Source of the DNA: Elmis aenea
Taxonomy: Eukaryota; Arthropoda; Insecta; Coleoptera; Elmidae
Assembly (NCBI GenBank): GCA_947652605.1
Contig: OX393579.1
Coordinates: 20,295,674 to 20,359,673 of the forward strand
Length of the DNA stretch: 64,000 bases
Reading direction: 5' to 3'
Shown here: in pieces, positions 36,173-47,221 of the stretch
Layout of the letters: every line of letters starts with the position of its first letter
Numbering within the stretch: position 1 is the stretch's first letter
Position numbers and translations under genes: made by a program
Notes under the pieces: generated by a model
Seen by the model: only the letters and a program-made list of their open reading frames with translations
Database searches by the model: none
What the model was told of the DNA's origin: nothing

Positions 36173-38662
36173 TCTAAATTCCATTGCAGAGGCTTCTTTC
36201 AGTTTTAACCATGCTCTTTAGAACTAAAAATAATTTTATCTGCCGTTAAAACGTTCTGGAAATAAAATTTAATTTATCTTTCTCACTTTGGGGAAGTTGA
36301 ACGCAGAGTTGATGCGGTAAGCATCACTCTGCCGCGGAACACGCTTTAGCGATTTCACTGGTTGACCAACAGCATAAAAAAATGTTGGTTATGCTTAAAA
36401 TCAACAGTTGCAAATTCTCTAAATGATTTCGTGCCGCACTAAAGAAAATATAAGGTTATATTTGTGTTTATTTTATTCACACATATCGAAACATATTCAA
36501 TGGCGGTTTGTCAAATGTTGCTTAAATCACTATAGTGCGCGTAGAATCCAAAGACTTTTATAGAAAAATTAATTATTGTCGAAAAAAAACAACTTTGACA
36601 GTTTTAAAATCTTAGAACGTTTACCACTTCTTGCTTCTAAAGTAATTTATATTATTATAAAATGCACTCATCCACTAGATTAGCAGATTACAGCAGAAGT
36701 GGTTAAGTTTGTAATATACACAGTTTAGCTATGTTATTATATCATTTTTTCCACGTTAAGTGGAGTAGCGAGTGCTCGTTTGTGATTAAACATTGCTTTC
36801 AATCCGCTGGAAGTAATATGTCATACGTTATAAAATCCTTATCGCCGTTTTATCAGTCGTTATACACTTTAAAATCAAATTATGCGTAAATTTGCAACTT
36901 TAAGGCATTCTTCATTAAATGCTGCACCCGAAGGCGTTATATTAAATTATTTTTTCACAATAAACCTGTCGATTTTGCAACGCTACGCGTAAACTTTAAC
37001 GCAAGAGGCATTTAAATACATACCCACCAATGAGCGATTAATAACGCGCCTTAATATCGAACATAAATTTCTGAAATAAAGAAGCCTCAAAGCTATCATT
37101 AAATTAATTGATCAGAAATATTGAAGACAGATTATTTATGCATTCAATTAAATTGACAACGTTATGTCACGGAAATGGCGCTGTTATGTTGGCAAATGTC
37201 ATTATTGTCCCATTAATTATTGTAGTATATAATTAGTAAACCACAATAACTATTAATTTTATTCAAATATTCATATAATTGCACTAGCCATCCGCTTAGG
37301 TAGATTCTTGAATATCCACTTTTACCAGTCGTAAATATGTACAAATTACTGGTTGCTACCTAAGATACATTAAAAATATAAACAAGAGACTTAAAAACGC
37401 CATAAACAATTAATTTTCAAGTACACAGAACACCATAAAATGAGAATAAATTAATAGAGTCAACTTTAAAAATAAAGTGTTTGGAGCTATGACGAAATCA
37501 CAATAACTTTTATCAAGAATTTGAGTTTACTCTTGGTGAAATATAAAACTTTTCATAGGTTCCTGTTTTAGATAATAGGAAATGTTTAAGCTATTCCGAG
37601 TTATTCTTCCATAACTAGTTTTATCATGGAAAAGAATTTGTGAGAAAATTATCTTTAAACGAATTAAGACATTAGCAGCTTGATGTGCACTTTCAGAGGC
37701 GCTGAACCATTAAATGTTTTAATAGATCATTATTTACTTCAAAAGATATTATACAGCTTCCAGCAAGTCCTTGGACAGAAGCAAATACCATCGTTGGTTT
37801 GGTTATGGTCTAGAACTAGAAGAGTGTTTGTCGTTGCGGCAAAAATACAAATATTTAAGCGTTTAGTTTCACAAAAATTGTTTTAATATCTTCTCAATTT
37901 TTTTGAGTATAAAATGGAACAGTAGTAAGGTATATATTTGTTATTGTTGATAGAAATATCCTTAATTTCTGTGAACCAACGCAGACACAAGTTTTTTTGT
38001 GGTTGATTTATATACTTTTTAAGTCCAATGGGGTCCTCTATTTTAAATAATGAAAATTGTCTACATTATATTTCGTTACTGAGTCTCCAAAAGTTTTTTT
38101 GTCGCATAAGTAATTTCAGAAATTTAAATACGTAGCTAAATGTTTAAGTTGTGGAAATACATATACAGTATTTTGGATGTTTTTTTTTTTGGTTTTGCAA
38201 AGTTTGAAATTAAATTAAATGAATAATATTATGATTACACCTCCCTAATAAGACACGTAACAATTTGAGAACGAGATAAATATAGTGTAGATACAGGTTA
38301 TCCTAGAGGTCATTACACCTCAATTATTTGTTTATAAAAATAGTCCCAATTTTCTTTGTTTTTTAATTGGGAACAAATTGCTTGTATTTGCATAAAAACA
38401 TTTTTTAAATTTAATTTTTCCCAAGAAGCACTTTTTTAAATTAGTGAGTAAATGTTCATATTTTTCCGGAGGAAAGGTCAACCTCTTTAAATGTATAGAA
38501 ATTAGCAGACATTTTTTTGTTTTGAAATTTGGTTATAATCAAATTACTTTATTTAGCTTTAAAAACGAAAAAAATTCGGGCTTGTTTAAAAGTATTTAAA
38601 AAAAACTCTTAACAAATATGAATACCTACTAAACATTGATAAAAATTGTATACCTACTATTG
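36173..38662. other. Intergenic; repeat-poor block 36650-37300
   Basis: No gene seen; the plus frame at 37680-37886 has no domain I recognise. About 36650-37300 lacks repeat ends and has more complex sequence, with repeated TTAATTA/ATTAAT words and GC steps such as ACGCTACGCGTAAAC. It is a candidate cis-regulatory block on the 3' side of the ems exon. Confidence 0.45.
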
Positions 38663-38921
38663 CAGTGGTTCTTAACCTTTTAGTAGTCGCGGCCCCCTCC
38701 TAAAATATTTTCGCGGACCCCTAGTTTGTAGTAACAATAATGATTACGATTTATTTAAGAAGATATATCTCGGATGGTTCGAGTAAAATAAGGAGCAAAT
38801 CATATTTTTTTAAGATTTCAATACTTTAAAAAGTAAAAGCGTTTTATAAATTTTTCGCGGGCCCCCTTAAAATCTTTCACAGCCACCCAGGGGGGCGCGG
38901 CCCCCCGAGTAAGAATCGCTG
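38663..38921. mobile_element. hAT-type MITE with perfect 8-bp target duplication
   Basis: The 259-bp element starts CAGTGGTTCTTAACCTTTTA and ends with the inverted GAGTAAGAATCGCTG. Identical 8-mers TACTATTG flank it at 38655-38662 and 38922-38929. It has CGCGGCCCC subterminal blocks and no frame. It is the closest relative of the interrupted element at 14287-15214. Confidence 0.92.
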
Positions 38922-39095
38922 TACTATTGTTTTAAAACACATCGAAAATTAGAATACATTTTTACGCTATTATGAGCATCTTTTTCCGCCATTCAATAAT
39001 ATGTAAGGTTTATTGTTTTCAGACAAACGCAATTAAATTGGTAATGACTTCTGTGATGCCATGTATTCTACCAGTATTAAATGTGACGCACATAA

Positions 39096-39377
39096 CAGGG
39101 GCGTCGTGAGACGTCACCGGGTCCGGGAGAAAAAATCTACAAGAACCCTATGTAAATAAATTATTTGGAAGTTTATTTACTTCTTCTTCTTCTTCTTCAT
39201 TCCATGGCTTAGGCAAATTACCTGTTCCGTCTTCAGGATATATTAATTTTGTTGTTCTCAACTTTTCATGGGTCTTCCTATTTACTAAAAAACAAATTGT
39301 GGAATGATGTCCAGGCCCCTGTGAATTCTCTGCCCGGAAAATTTTACCCCATCATCTCCCCCTCCCAACGGCCTTGC
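39096..39377. mobile_element. hAT-like short element
   Basis: It lies between 8-mers GCACATAA (39088-39095) and GTACATAA (39378-39385), 7 of 8 identical. It starts CAGGGGCGTCGTGAG and ends CCCAACGGCCTTGC; the inverted repeat is short and imperfect. It carries a TTC microsatellite at about 39181-39198. The right part (TTTACCCCATCATCTCCCCC) is the inverse of sequence near 62500-62535, so the repeat occurs twice. Confidence 0.7.
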
Positions 39378-39852
39378 GTACATAACATACATAGTCGCGA
39401 ATATTCAAATTCAAAATAGTACTTTAATAATTATTTTATTTTTGTGAATTATTTATGTGTCATTTAAAACACTTCCCTGTAATTCTTGTACATAGGACAA
39501 GTTCTTTGCTAAATCTAATGCTAGTGAATCGTCGGAAAAGAGACACAAAAAAAACAAATCATTAGAATTGGGGTTAGGTACCTTATGTTTTAATAGAAGG
39601 TGACTTTAGACAATAATTCCTTACCTCCTTTTCAGCTTTTATCATTACCGCTTGCTTCTCAATAAAGATTAAGTTCTGTTTAAATTATTTTATTAATTTT
39701 GTGTATTAGATTCGGGAATTGGTACGTATTATTCGAATTTTAGTTAATTCCTGTTGAAAAGATTGTATCTATATTCGTCCGTCCCTCAGGAACGGATTAT
39801 GGACGACTGTAGAGGTTCCACTGTAATTTATTTTTTCTATGTCCGTCCAGAA

Positions 39853-40039
39853 AGGACGTTTATGGCCCGAAGGTCTTAAGCCGAAAAAGTAAGCCTTATT
39901 TGGTGCAAAAACTTTAAAGATGGACGAACGGATCTCATTGATGATCCAGATCATCGATGAGATCCGTTACTCCATCTTTAAATTTTTTGCACCAAACGCT
40001 GACTTTTTCGGTTTAAGACCTTCGGGCCATAAACGTCCT
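39853..40039. repeat. Near-perfect inverted repeat inside a mariner fragment
   Basis: About 93 bases at 39853-39945 (from AGGACGTTTATGGCCCGAAG) recur in inverted order at about 39947-40039. The centre is GATGATCCAGATCATCGA with almost no spacer. The arms differ by scattered substitutions, so the duplication is not recent. Confidence 0.85.
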
Positions 40040-40217
40040 CTAATCTGCGATGAATTTCGCTCTGGTCAACTCCTTCGGCCTGCAAAAATCGGATAACCGC
40101 ACGAACTTCACACTTGGAATAATCTGTGATTACACACGCCACACCATGTTTGTTTGCTTCCTGTAAGCTACTAAATCGAGTCTTAACACACAACAACGCT
40201 CCAGACTCTGCTACCAC
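39978..40217 (-). pseudogene. mariner transposase N-terminal helix-turn-helix fragment
   Basis: Residues about 34-65 of the minus frame read SKCEVRAVIRFLQAEGVDQS and continue EIHRRLEDVYGP. This is the first helix-turn-helix of mariner transposase, where the family has the pattern IRxVIRFLxAEGxxxxEIHRRLxxVYG. The sequence then leaves the family consensus where an inverted duplication begins (centre near 39946). No catalytic domain follows, so this is a dead fragment. A TACAGTGGAACCTC-type terminus (inverted, near 39812-39825) belongs to a separate Tc1/pogo-like end. Confidence 0.75.
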
Positions 40218-42522
40218 ACCTCAACCTGTCTAGACATGCATATGACGGCAATGTTTCGCTTGCTGTGTTTGTTTCACAGCCACCTGTACCTTTAATATCG
40301 GACTCCCCTCGTATATAGATAAACTGTTATGTTTTTATGTGGTACTTGGAAAATTTTAATTGTCAAGTAATGTAGGTCTCAAAGTTTTCAGATTAATTAT
40401 TAATAAATGTCAATCCTAGGACAAGCACCAAGACGAAAATTTTCAAGAGGTAAAAATCTAAAAATTACCAACATACCTACCTACATCCGAAGTTTCATAA
40501 AACACTGCTTTCTTATTAAATAATTAAAGAAAATGTTTTTTCTCTAAAAATAAATTTAGTTTTATGGATTTGACGAATCCTTAAAGTCGATGAGCTTAAG
40601 TAAATGTGCATTATTTTATATACACTAACAAAAACCTCTAATAAAAATTAAAAAAAAAAATTAACTTTAAATCTTTTAATATTAGCAAAAGTGCGAACGA
40701 ATTTGCACGAATGCACGTCCAAATAGCACGAACAGCAACGTTCGCGAACGTATTGGAAGGTTGGCGCGGTTCGGCGCGTGAGATGTTCTTAAATCCCCTC
40801 TCCTAGTAGATAATTTATATTAGAAGAATTAAATGTTTGCACAATAACATTGCTTTTAGTAGTGTTCAAAGGTAAGATTAATAAAACTGCATGTAAGGAT
40901 AAACTGAAGATTTTTTGTTTCACCTATTTTTACATATTTTTAAGTACATCATTAATTTCCTACAGAGATCAGTTAATTTTTTAACGATAAAGTTGAACGA
41001 ACACCTTTATCACTAAAAAATTAGCTTCTTGTCACAGATAATATAAGTACAAAATAATTCAGTAACAAGGCGGATGCTGTTTTTCCACATACACACAATT
41101 AAACACTTGAGCTTTTGCAAATATGTTAATTTTATAAATTTAATATTAAGAATAACATAAAATAATGATATAAGGATCATTTCGAAACGTGTTAAAATGC
41201 GGCAAAAAATATTAAAAACTTGTTTCATGTGCTAAAGATGTCGAAAATTTAACACGATTGCTTAATGTGCCACATCATTATCTCAAAAAAAAAACTTTTT
41301 AAAATAACAGCAATTATACACGCAGGAGGGAACTCAGATGCCGTTCAAAATTACGTGTTTGCGACCGCCAATTATTTTGGCAAAAAACCTTAAAAATTCG
41401 TAATTTGATTGTAATCAGTATAAGTAGGTTAATTTGTTTCATATTATTTTAACGTCGCAAGTTTAAGATGATTAATGTGGCGTGGCTGCAAGCAGTAACC
41501 GTTTAGAATGTCACACAGGTACAAAAAATTCGTTTGATGAACATTCCGCGTTTGCAAAATTAAATATTTGACGCCGCTATATTGTTAGCAATTTAGTTAA
41601 TATTAATATTTGTCAACGATTTGTATATATCGTGCAGTTTTTCCTTCACGACGTGATTTTTAAAGAAATTGATTGGAAAATTTATTTTTGATCAAAAATT
41701 ATTTCTGATTAAGCAATAACATCAGGTAATTTTTATTTTCTGATTGTCTAAATAACGTTAAAATGTGAATGGACTATACAAAAACTAGATTTAACTGGAG
41801 CAAATTAAAAGTGCTGGTGAGTGTATTGTAAGTTCATTAAAGTATCAAAATATATGACATTTTGAAAGAACAGTTATTGTTAAAATCAATTTGTGAATAC
41901 TTCAAAATATCTATCGAATTAAAAATATCCAAAGTCAGACACAATTTTTATTTAAAAGTCCAAAGTTTTAAAAGGTCTTGGTTAGATTATTTCATTTTGT
42001 TTGCTACTTTATTGGCTTAAAAGTTTCGTTTTATGTTATTGGCATATTCAAATGGTCTCTTTCACCAGAATTTAAGCCCCATTTGCAGGGATTAATGACA
42101 ATATGTTGCAGAACACAAACAACTATAAAACATGAAGGAAAATAATATGATTTCAAACAATTGCTCGACATAATACACGTATAATTAACTCAATAATCGG
42201 TTATTTCTGTTTGAAATTTGCTTTTAAAACTCACCTAATCTGACGTAGTACCAAATTTCATAATTTGTAGGTTTATCAACTGGCATGTGAAAAATCACGT
42301 ACCGATTTTTCAATTAAAATGTTTAAAGTCGATAATAACTCGCCAATTACACCTAATATTCGAAATTAATTAATTTTAATTTACCCGCTACGTTGAAATC
42401 AAATCGTGTAATAAAACTAATCAATGGCTAAGGTCAATTATAAATCAATGGATAACAAAAGAGGGGCAACAGTTACTGCGTAGTTGTGTTTAGAAGAAAA
42501 TTATTAAAATTTGACACAAATA
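40218..42522. other. Intergenic; repeat-poor block 41400-42480
   Basis: No gene seen. A small G/C-richer island at 40681-40790 has several GCACGAA/GCGAACG words. About 41400-42480 has no repeat ends and many TTAATT-type words, and it is the nearest such block downstream of the ems exon. Confidence 0.45.
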
Positions 42523-43036
42523 TAGGGTCACCATTCGTCCCCGATTTTCGGGGACAGTCCCCGAAACAAGACTTAAGTCCCGAATTATTCTTGTCCCCGG
42601 TTTTCATAATTTGACTATACACATTGAAAATACCGAATGTATGGTACTCTCACTGTTGCCAAATTATGCAAATCTGTTAGTCTGGCAACATTGTAACAGT
42701 GTAACCGCTTATTGGCCACGAAAACTGGAGTGGGGAGGAGTTTGTGTACGTAGCTGTCACCGATAATTAAAGTGTCAAATCCGATTAGGTTATGTTAGGT
42801 TAGGTTACTTGGGGTTACCATACGTTCTTTCTCCTGGACATATCCTCTCTTTTTGAAATGTGCAAAAATGCGTGGGTTTTAATTCCCGCTCTCTAATTTG
42901 AATTTCGTTTATTGATATGAAAGTTGTGGTTTGTGGTGTACGGCAAAATAGATTTTACGAAATTTAGTTCAGGACCTTTTTTTTGTAACCCCAGCTTAGT
43001 GTCCCCGGAAATTAGGGGGGAAAAATGGTCGCCTTA
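42523..43036. mobile_element. hAT-like element, possibly composite
   Basis: Left end TAGGGTCACCATTCGTCCCC and right end (inverted) TAAGGCGACCATTTTTCCCC are related. The flanks CACAAATA (42515-42522) and CACTAATA (43037-43044) agree at 7 of 8. Inside, a second hAT-like end (GGGGTTACCATACGTTCTTT near 42810) suggests a nested or recombined copy. A run of TTAGGTTATGTTAGGTTAGG at about 42785-42805 abuts that inner end. Confidence 0.75.
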
Positions 43037-43483
43037 CACTAATATCAATTACACCACACTCTTTCATGTTGATGCGGTTTTAAAATAAATCCTGTAAGCG
43101 ACTAATAAAAACTACATTGTTAATAATTAAAGCAAAACGAAGCAAAACAATGAGAAAATAAAAATTGAACATCTTGGTAGCGTTTTTTTTTTGTTTTGTT
43201 TTTGCTTCGTTCATTTTAAAAATTCAAGCGTTACTGTAGATTTGCATGAATAATTCAGTAAGTCGTGTCACGCTATTGAACGAATCTGACGTTTCTCCTG
43301 TTATACAGTAATAATCTTCAATGCAATATTGCTGTTTTTATTGAAACATTTGTTAAAAACCCGTAAAAGCATATTTGCAAAAGCTCGATTGGATGTTAGA
43401 TAATAATACTTAAAAAAAAATAATTACATATTTACAGAAATAAATAATAAATTTTGTTAGTACTCCTGAAATAAATAATTTTG

Positions 43484-43489
43484 TTTATT
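43484..43489 (-). promoter_or_regulatory. ems: Candidate poly(A) signal of the ems gene
   Basis: TTTATT on the plus strand gives AATAAA on the minus strand, about 280 bases beyond the ems stop codon. It is the nearest canonical hexamer I see downstream. The AT-rich context makes chance occurrence likely. Confidence 0.4.
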
Positions 43490-43766
43490 TACACTGGGCA
43501 CGTACATACTGAAATCAACATTAATAACAGTAGTTTTATGAATTGGCACAATAACAAAACATTTTGGCACGTCTATGTTGGCACTAAGAATTTTTCTTTA
43601 AAATATGTACAAAGTTTCATGCGGCAATCATCACCAACATGTGTAGTAGGCTTTGTCTTCGTATTTACTAGAAACGACCGTCGCTACTCCCGGAGATGAT
43701 ATTTTTAAAGTTTTTGTTACACATATGTAAGAATACCGAAAGAAATTGTTTTTTTTTGCAATGCAA

Positions 43767-43997
43767 TTACGTTTCACTTTCAACGTCACTAACACAGTCG
43801 TCGTCCATTTCCATATCAATATATTCACCATACTGACTTTCATCGCCCGTTGTTTCCTGTTTCCACTTCGTGACATGGTGCTGATTGTTGTGGGAACTTT
43901 GAGAATTTGATTTGTTTCCTCCCTGATTAGATTTGGCTTCTTCTTCTTGTTGCATTCTTTTATGTTTCGTTCGCCTGTTTTGAAACCACACTTTTAC
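43767..43997 (-). CDS. ems: empty spiracles-type homeobox protein, last coding exon
   Basis: The exon encodes 76 residues and a stop at 43767-43769. It starts in the third helix of the homeodomain: VKVWFQNRRTKHKRMQQEEE corresponds to homeodomain positions 45-60 and a few residues beyond. W48, F49, Q50, N51 and R53 are all present. Helix 3 makes the base-specific contacts in the DNA major groove, and Gln50 is the Antennapedia-type specificity residue. TKHKRMQQE just after the recognition core is typical of fly Ems and E5. The tail is Gln/Asn/Ser-rich and then acidic (YIDMEMDDDCVSD); Drosophila Ems also has an IDMEMD-type acidic C-terminus, so ems is preferred over its paralogue E5. EMX-class proteins are nuclear transcription factors for anterior head, brain and tracheal/spiracle development. 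The exon begins at a phase-0 boundary. The ATG at 44004-44006 lies in the intron and is not a start. The rest of the homeodomain and N-terminus are not recognised in this window. Confidence 0.9.
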   Translation of the reverse strand, partial: VKVWFQNRRTKHKRMQQEEEAKSNQGGNKSNSQSSHNNQHHVTKWKQETTGDESQYGEYIDMEMDDDCVSDVESET

Positions 43998-44016
43998 CTG
44001 TAACAAAGAATTTTTC
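43998..44016 (-). other. ems: Splice acceptor of the ems terminal exon
   Basis: On the minus strand the sequence AAAATTCTTTGTTACAG precedes GTAAAAGTGTGG. AG at 43999-43998 follows a short pyrimidine-containing tract. Splicing here puts the intron between homeodomain residues 44 and 45 in phase 0, a common intron position in Antp-class homeobox genes. A pyrimidine-rich run (read on the minus strand) lies 25-40 bases upstream only weakly. Confidence 0.8.
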
Positions 44017-45058
44017 GTTAGTTTTTTGTTTTTTTAACAAACAAAATATGAAAGAAAGTTTCATTTTAGTTTTACGCCGAGAAGTTTTCAACATTTTTAG
44101 TGTAGCAAATATTATCGTTCAATAACGAGTTTAGGCGTATTTATGTTACGCAAAACTTATGATTTATCATAGTTGATAGTTAACAGATGGGCGTTGTTTT
44201 AATTACTCCACTTATTAATTACCTACAGAATAATTAGCTCGCAAAGTACTTGATTGCTGCCTAATGTGATCATCTCTTTTATTATTGTAAACAAAAAAGA
44301 TATAAACAATCCCACATTTTATGCGGACTATTTATTATCTTGCATGCTTTCGTCGGTTTAAAAAATGAACAGTTTAAAAAAGTTGCAGATCATTCACTTA
44401 CTAAACTCACGCTAGTTTTTTAAAAACACAAGTTCAATATTTTTTAAAAGCTAACGATAACTTTATAGTGAAAGAAATAATTACAAACTTTTTTTTAAGC
44501 CCGTCCAAAAAATCAGTAGTTTCCGATCATTTTTTAGCCTGAATAATACACCTTTACTGGCCTAGGCCAGAAAGTGCCTGGTTACCATGGAGATAAGTTG
44601 TTTTGTTTGCCGTTATACCACCAAGCTAATTTCACCTGTAGTTTGTTATATTATTGTTTAAGTATGGATGGTGACGATAGTGATTTTGGTGTCAGTGGCG
44701 GACGCAAAAAAAAATATGTACGTAACATACTCGTAAAGTGTTCTTACTGGACTCGTCCCAAAACTGCCTACTAGTCGAGTAAAGTACCACTTTCCGCCCT
44801 TACGTAAATAACTAATTATCTACTGCCATTCTTTTTTTCTTTAATCCCTAATAATTAAAAAACATTTTAAAACCAAACTAGATCCATGTTTTTAATATAA
44901 ATAAGCTCTACATATAATGTTCGTTTTGGTATCGTAACATAACTTTTAATTTTTATCTCAAGTACAGGCAGACCCTGGAGGTTCCAGACTGGTACCATAA
45001 CTCGAAAGTGCCCGCAAGTCGAAGTACCGCCATTTTTCATTAATTCAATACTCTAGGT
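44017..45058. other. Presumed ems intron, 3' part
   Basis: No exon was recognised. A short plus-strand frame at 44574-44774 has no domain. AT-rich, with a weak inverted pair of GAAAGTGCCTGGTTACCATG (44571) and an AACTCGAAAGTGCC word (45000) of uncertain meaning. Confidence 0.45.
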
Positions 45059-45267
45059 CAGTGGTCTCCAACCTTTTGTGGTCTAGGGTAAGTTTTTATG
45101 TTAAATTCGTATCTGAGATCTACTTCTGACAAATTATAAAACTATAGTCGCACAATTGTATTGTTTATTAAATTATTGCATGGCACAACAAAGGTAAATA
45201 TGGGGAACTCGAGATCGACCAGTCGCGATCAACCGGTTGATCGCGATCGACGGGTTTGAGACCACTG
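45059..45267. mobile_element. hAT-type MITE with perfect 8-bp target duplication
   Basis: The 209-bp element has ends CAGTGGTCTCCAACC and, inverted, CAGTGGTCTCAAACC. CTCTAGGT lies on both sides (45051-45058, 45268-45275). The right arm contains GATCGCGATC palindromes. No coding capacity. Confidence 0.92.
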
Positions 45268-45407
45268 CTCTAGGTGAACACTGTAGAAAGACCAATATTT
45301 TTTTTTACAAATTATTTATTTGGTCACAAATTAATAGTCATTAACTATAAATATGATCTTTGTAAATGGTAAAAAAGCAACTGCAACATATTTGACCCAA
45401 TTACCTG

Positions 45408-47221
45408 CATATGTATTTTAGTAAAAGCAGACTTGGGAGTACTTTGGGAAAAGAATGGAAGAACATTATGCAAGCAATCAAAAACTTTTTTGCAAGGTAT
45501 TAAAAAACCTAAGACAAGATAAAAACCATACATTAAAGCAAATAATAGATAAACAGGGAAAAATACTGACAACAGAATTATCGAAAGATGGGGTAATTAT
45601 TTTAAGGAGATAACATAATGAATGACGAGGAAGAAGAGCAAGGGCAGGAGGAATACGAAACAATTGAACAAGAATATGAACTAGAAATATTCGAAGATGA
45701 GTTGCATAGAGCGATACATAAAATGAAAATTGGAAAAGCAGCAGCTCATGATGGCGTTTTACCTGAAATTAAGTACATGAAAGTAGATGGAAAGAAAATG
45801 CTGCTAAGAATAGTAAATAAAGCATGGCAGGAAAAATATTTTCCAAAGAACTGGGAGATATCAGTTATATTACCGATATTCAAGACTGGTGATTGTAAAA
45901 ATTCGAAAATTATAGAGGCATATCTCTACAGTGTAGTAGAAAAATTATATGAAATAATTTTGGAGGAGAGATTAAGGAACCATTTCGAAAGAAATTTGGA
46001 AGATGCGCAATGTGGCTTTAGACCGGGTAGAAGCACCAGGATCTAATTTTTTCGTTAAGACAGTTAAGTAAAAAACAATGGAACATTCAAAGATGGTGTA
46101 CTTGTGCTTTATCGATCTTTCTAAAGCCTTCGATAGACTGCCAAGGGAAAAGATCTGGAAAATGTTGAAACAAAGTAGAGTAGGAGATGGATTATTAAAC
46201 GCCATCAAGAGTTTATATAAGAGTAGGAGAAATTATGTGCGAACCCATAAGAGCAGTTCCCAGGAATTTATAACAACAGTGGGAGTCAGACAAGGAGGCA
46301 CATTAAGTCCACTGCTCTTTATAATTCTTATGGATAAAATAATAAATGAATGTACGCAAAGCACAAAGAAAGCCTACTGGGGGTTGGAATAAACTAAAAT
46401 CAATATTCTTAACAGAATTAGCCTTTGCAGATGATGTGGTGCTATTAGCTAAAAGCGAAAGGACTTGCAATTCAATCTAGACATATGGGCAGATACATTA
46501 AGTAGATATAATATGAATATTAATATAAAAAAGACAAAGGTTATGGTTATAGCGAAAAATCATGAACCAGTTACAATTATGCTAGACCAAAAAAAGATAG
46601 AGCAGGTAGCAAATTTTAAATATTTAGGGTCAATAATTGCAGAAAATGGTAAATTGGAAGAAGATCTGAATAACAGAATAGCGGCAGCGACGAAATTTTA
46701 CTACGCCACTAATAAATGTTTGATAAGTAAGAAGGATATATCAAAATAAACGAAGACGAGAGTTTTTAATGCAGTGTACGTACCCATCCTCACGTAAGTA
46801 CAGTTCAGAAACTTGGACACTAACTCAAAAACAAAAACAAAGAATACAGGTACAGGAAATAAGATTTTTGAGAAAAATAGAGGGATGTAGACTGATCGAT
46901 AAAATCAGTAACGAAAAAATTCGAAATAACCTAGGAGTAACAGATATTAAGAATCAAATAAGATGGCTTGGACATTTACTACGCATGCCAGAAAGTAGAT
47001 ACGCGAAAATAGGATGGAAAATGCAGATAGAAGAAATAGAGGAAGACCAAGAATAAAATGGGAAAAAGAAGTGAAGCAGAGACTAGAAGAAAAAGGAGTC
47101 AGCTGGAGAGGTGTGCCACAATTAGATAACGATAGGCAGGAGTGGAGAAACATAACAAGGAAATAGGAAAGCATCCCTCGACACCGAAAGGTACAAGAGA
47201 AACCGATTAAGAAGAAGATGT
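45408..47221 (+). mobile_element. RTE-like LINE with near-complete but frameshifted reverse transcriptase
   Basis: Reverse transcriptase blocks follow in order across several frames. First are GKAAAHDGVLPE (about 45735) and VILPIFKTGD (45870), then QCGFRPGRST (46008). After a frame break come FIDLSKAFDRLP (46109, first catalytic Asp) and GVRQGGTLSPLLF (46283). FADDVVLLA follows at 46424-46450 (catalytic Asp pair), then FKYLGSIIAENG (46616), SETWTLTQKQKQRIQ (46807) and RWLGHLLRMPES (46962). GRPRIKWEKEV at about 47043 ends the set. At least four frameshifts or stops break the ORF, and the upstream endonuclease is missing. The 3' end is AAGAAGAAGATG at 47210-47221, a short-repeat tail of the kind RTE elements use instead of poly(A). 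It sits in the presumed ems intron, on the strand opposite to the gene. Confidence 0.88.

Noticed and set aside
42785..42805. TTAGG-like run resembling arthropod telomere repeat
   Set aside because: Only about four imperfect units, inside a hAT-like element, so not a telomeric array.
44574..44774. Frame with a MDGDDSDFG-like start
   Set aside because: The acidic start recalls some transposase N-termini, but nothing follows and no repeat ends frame it.
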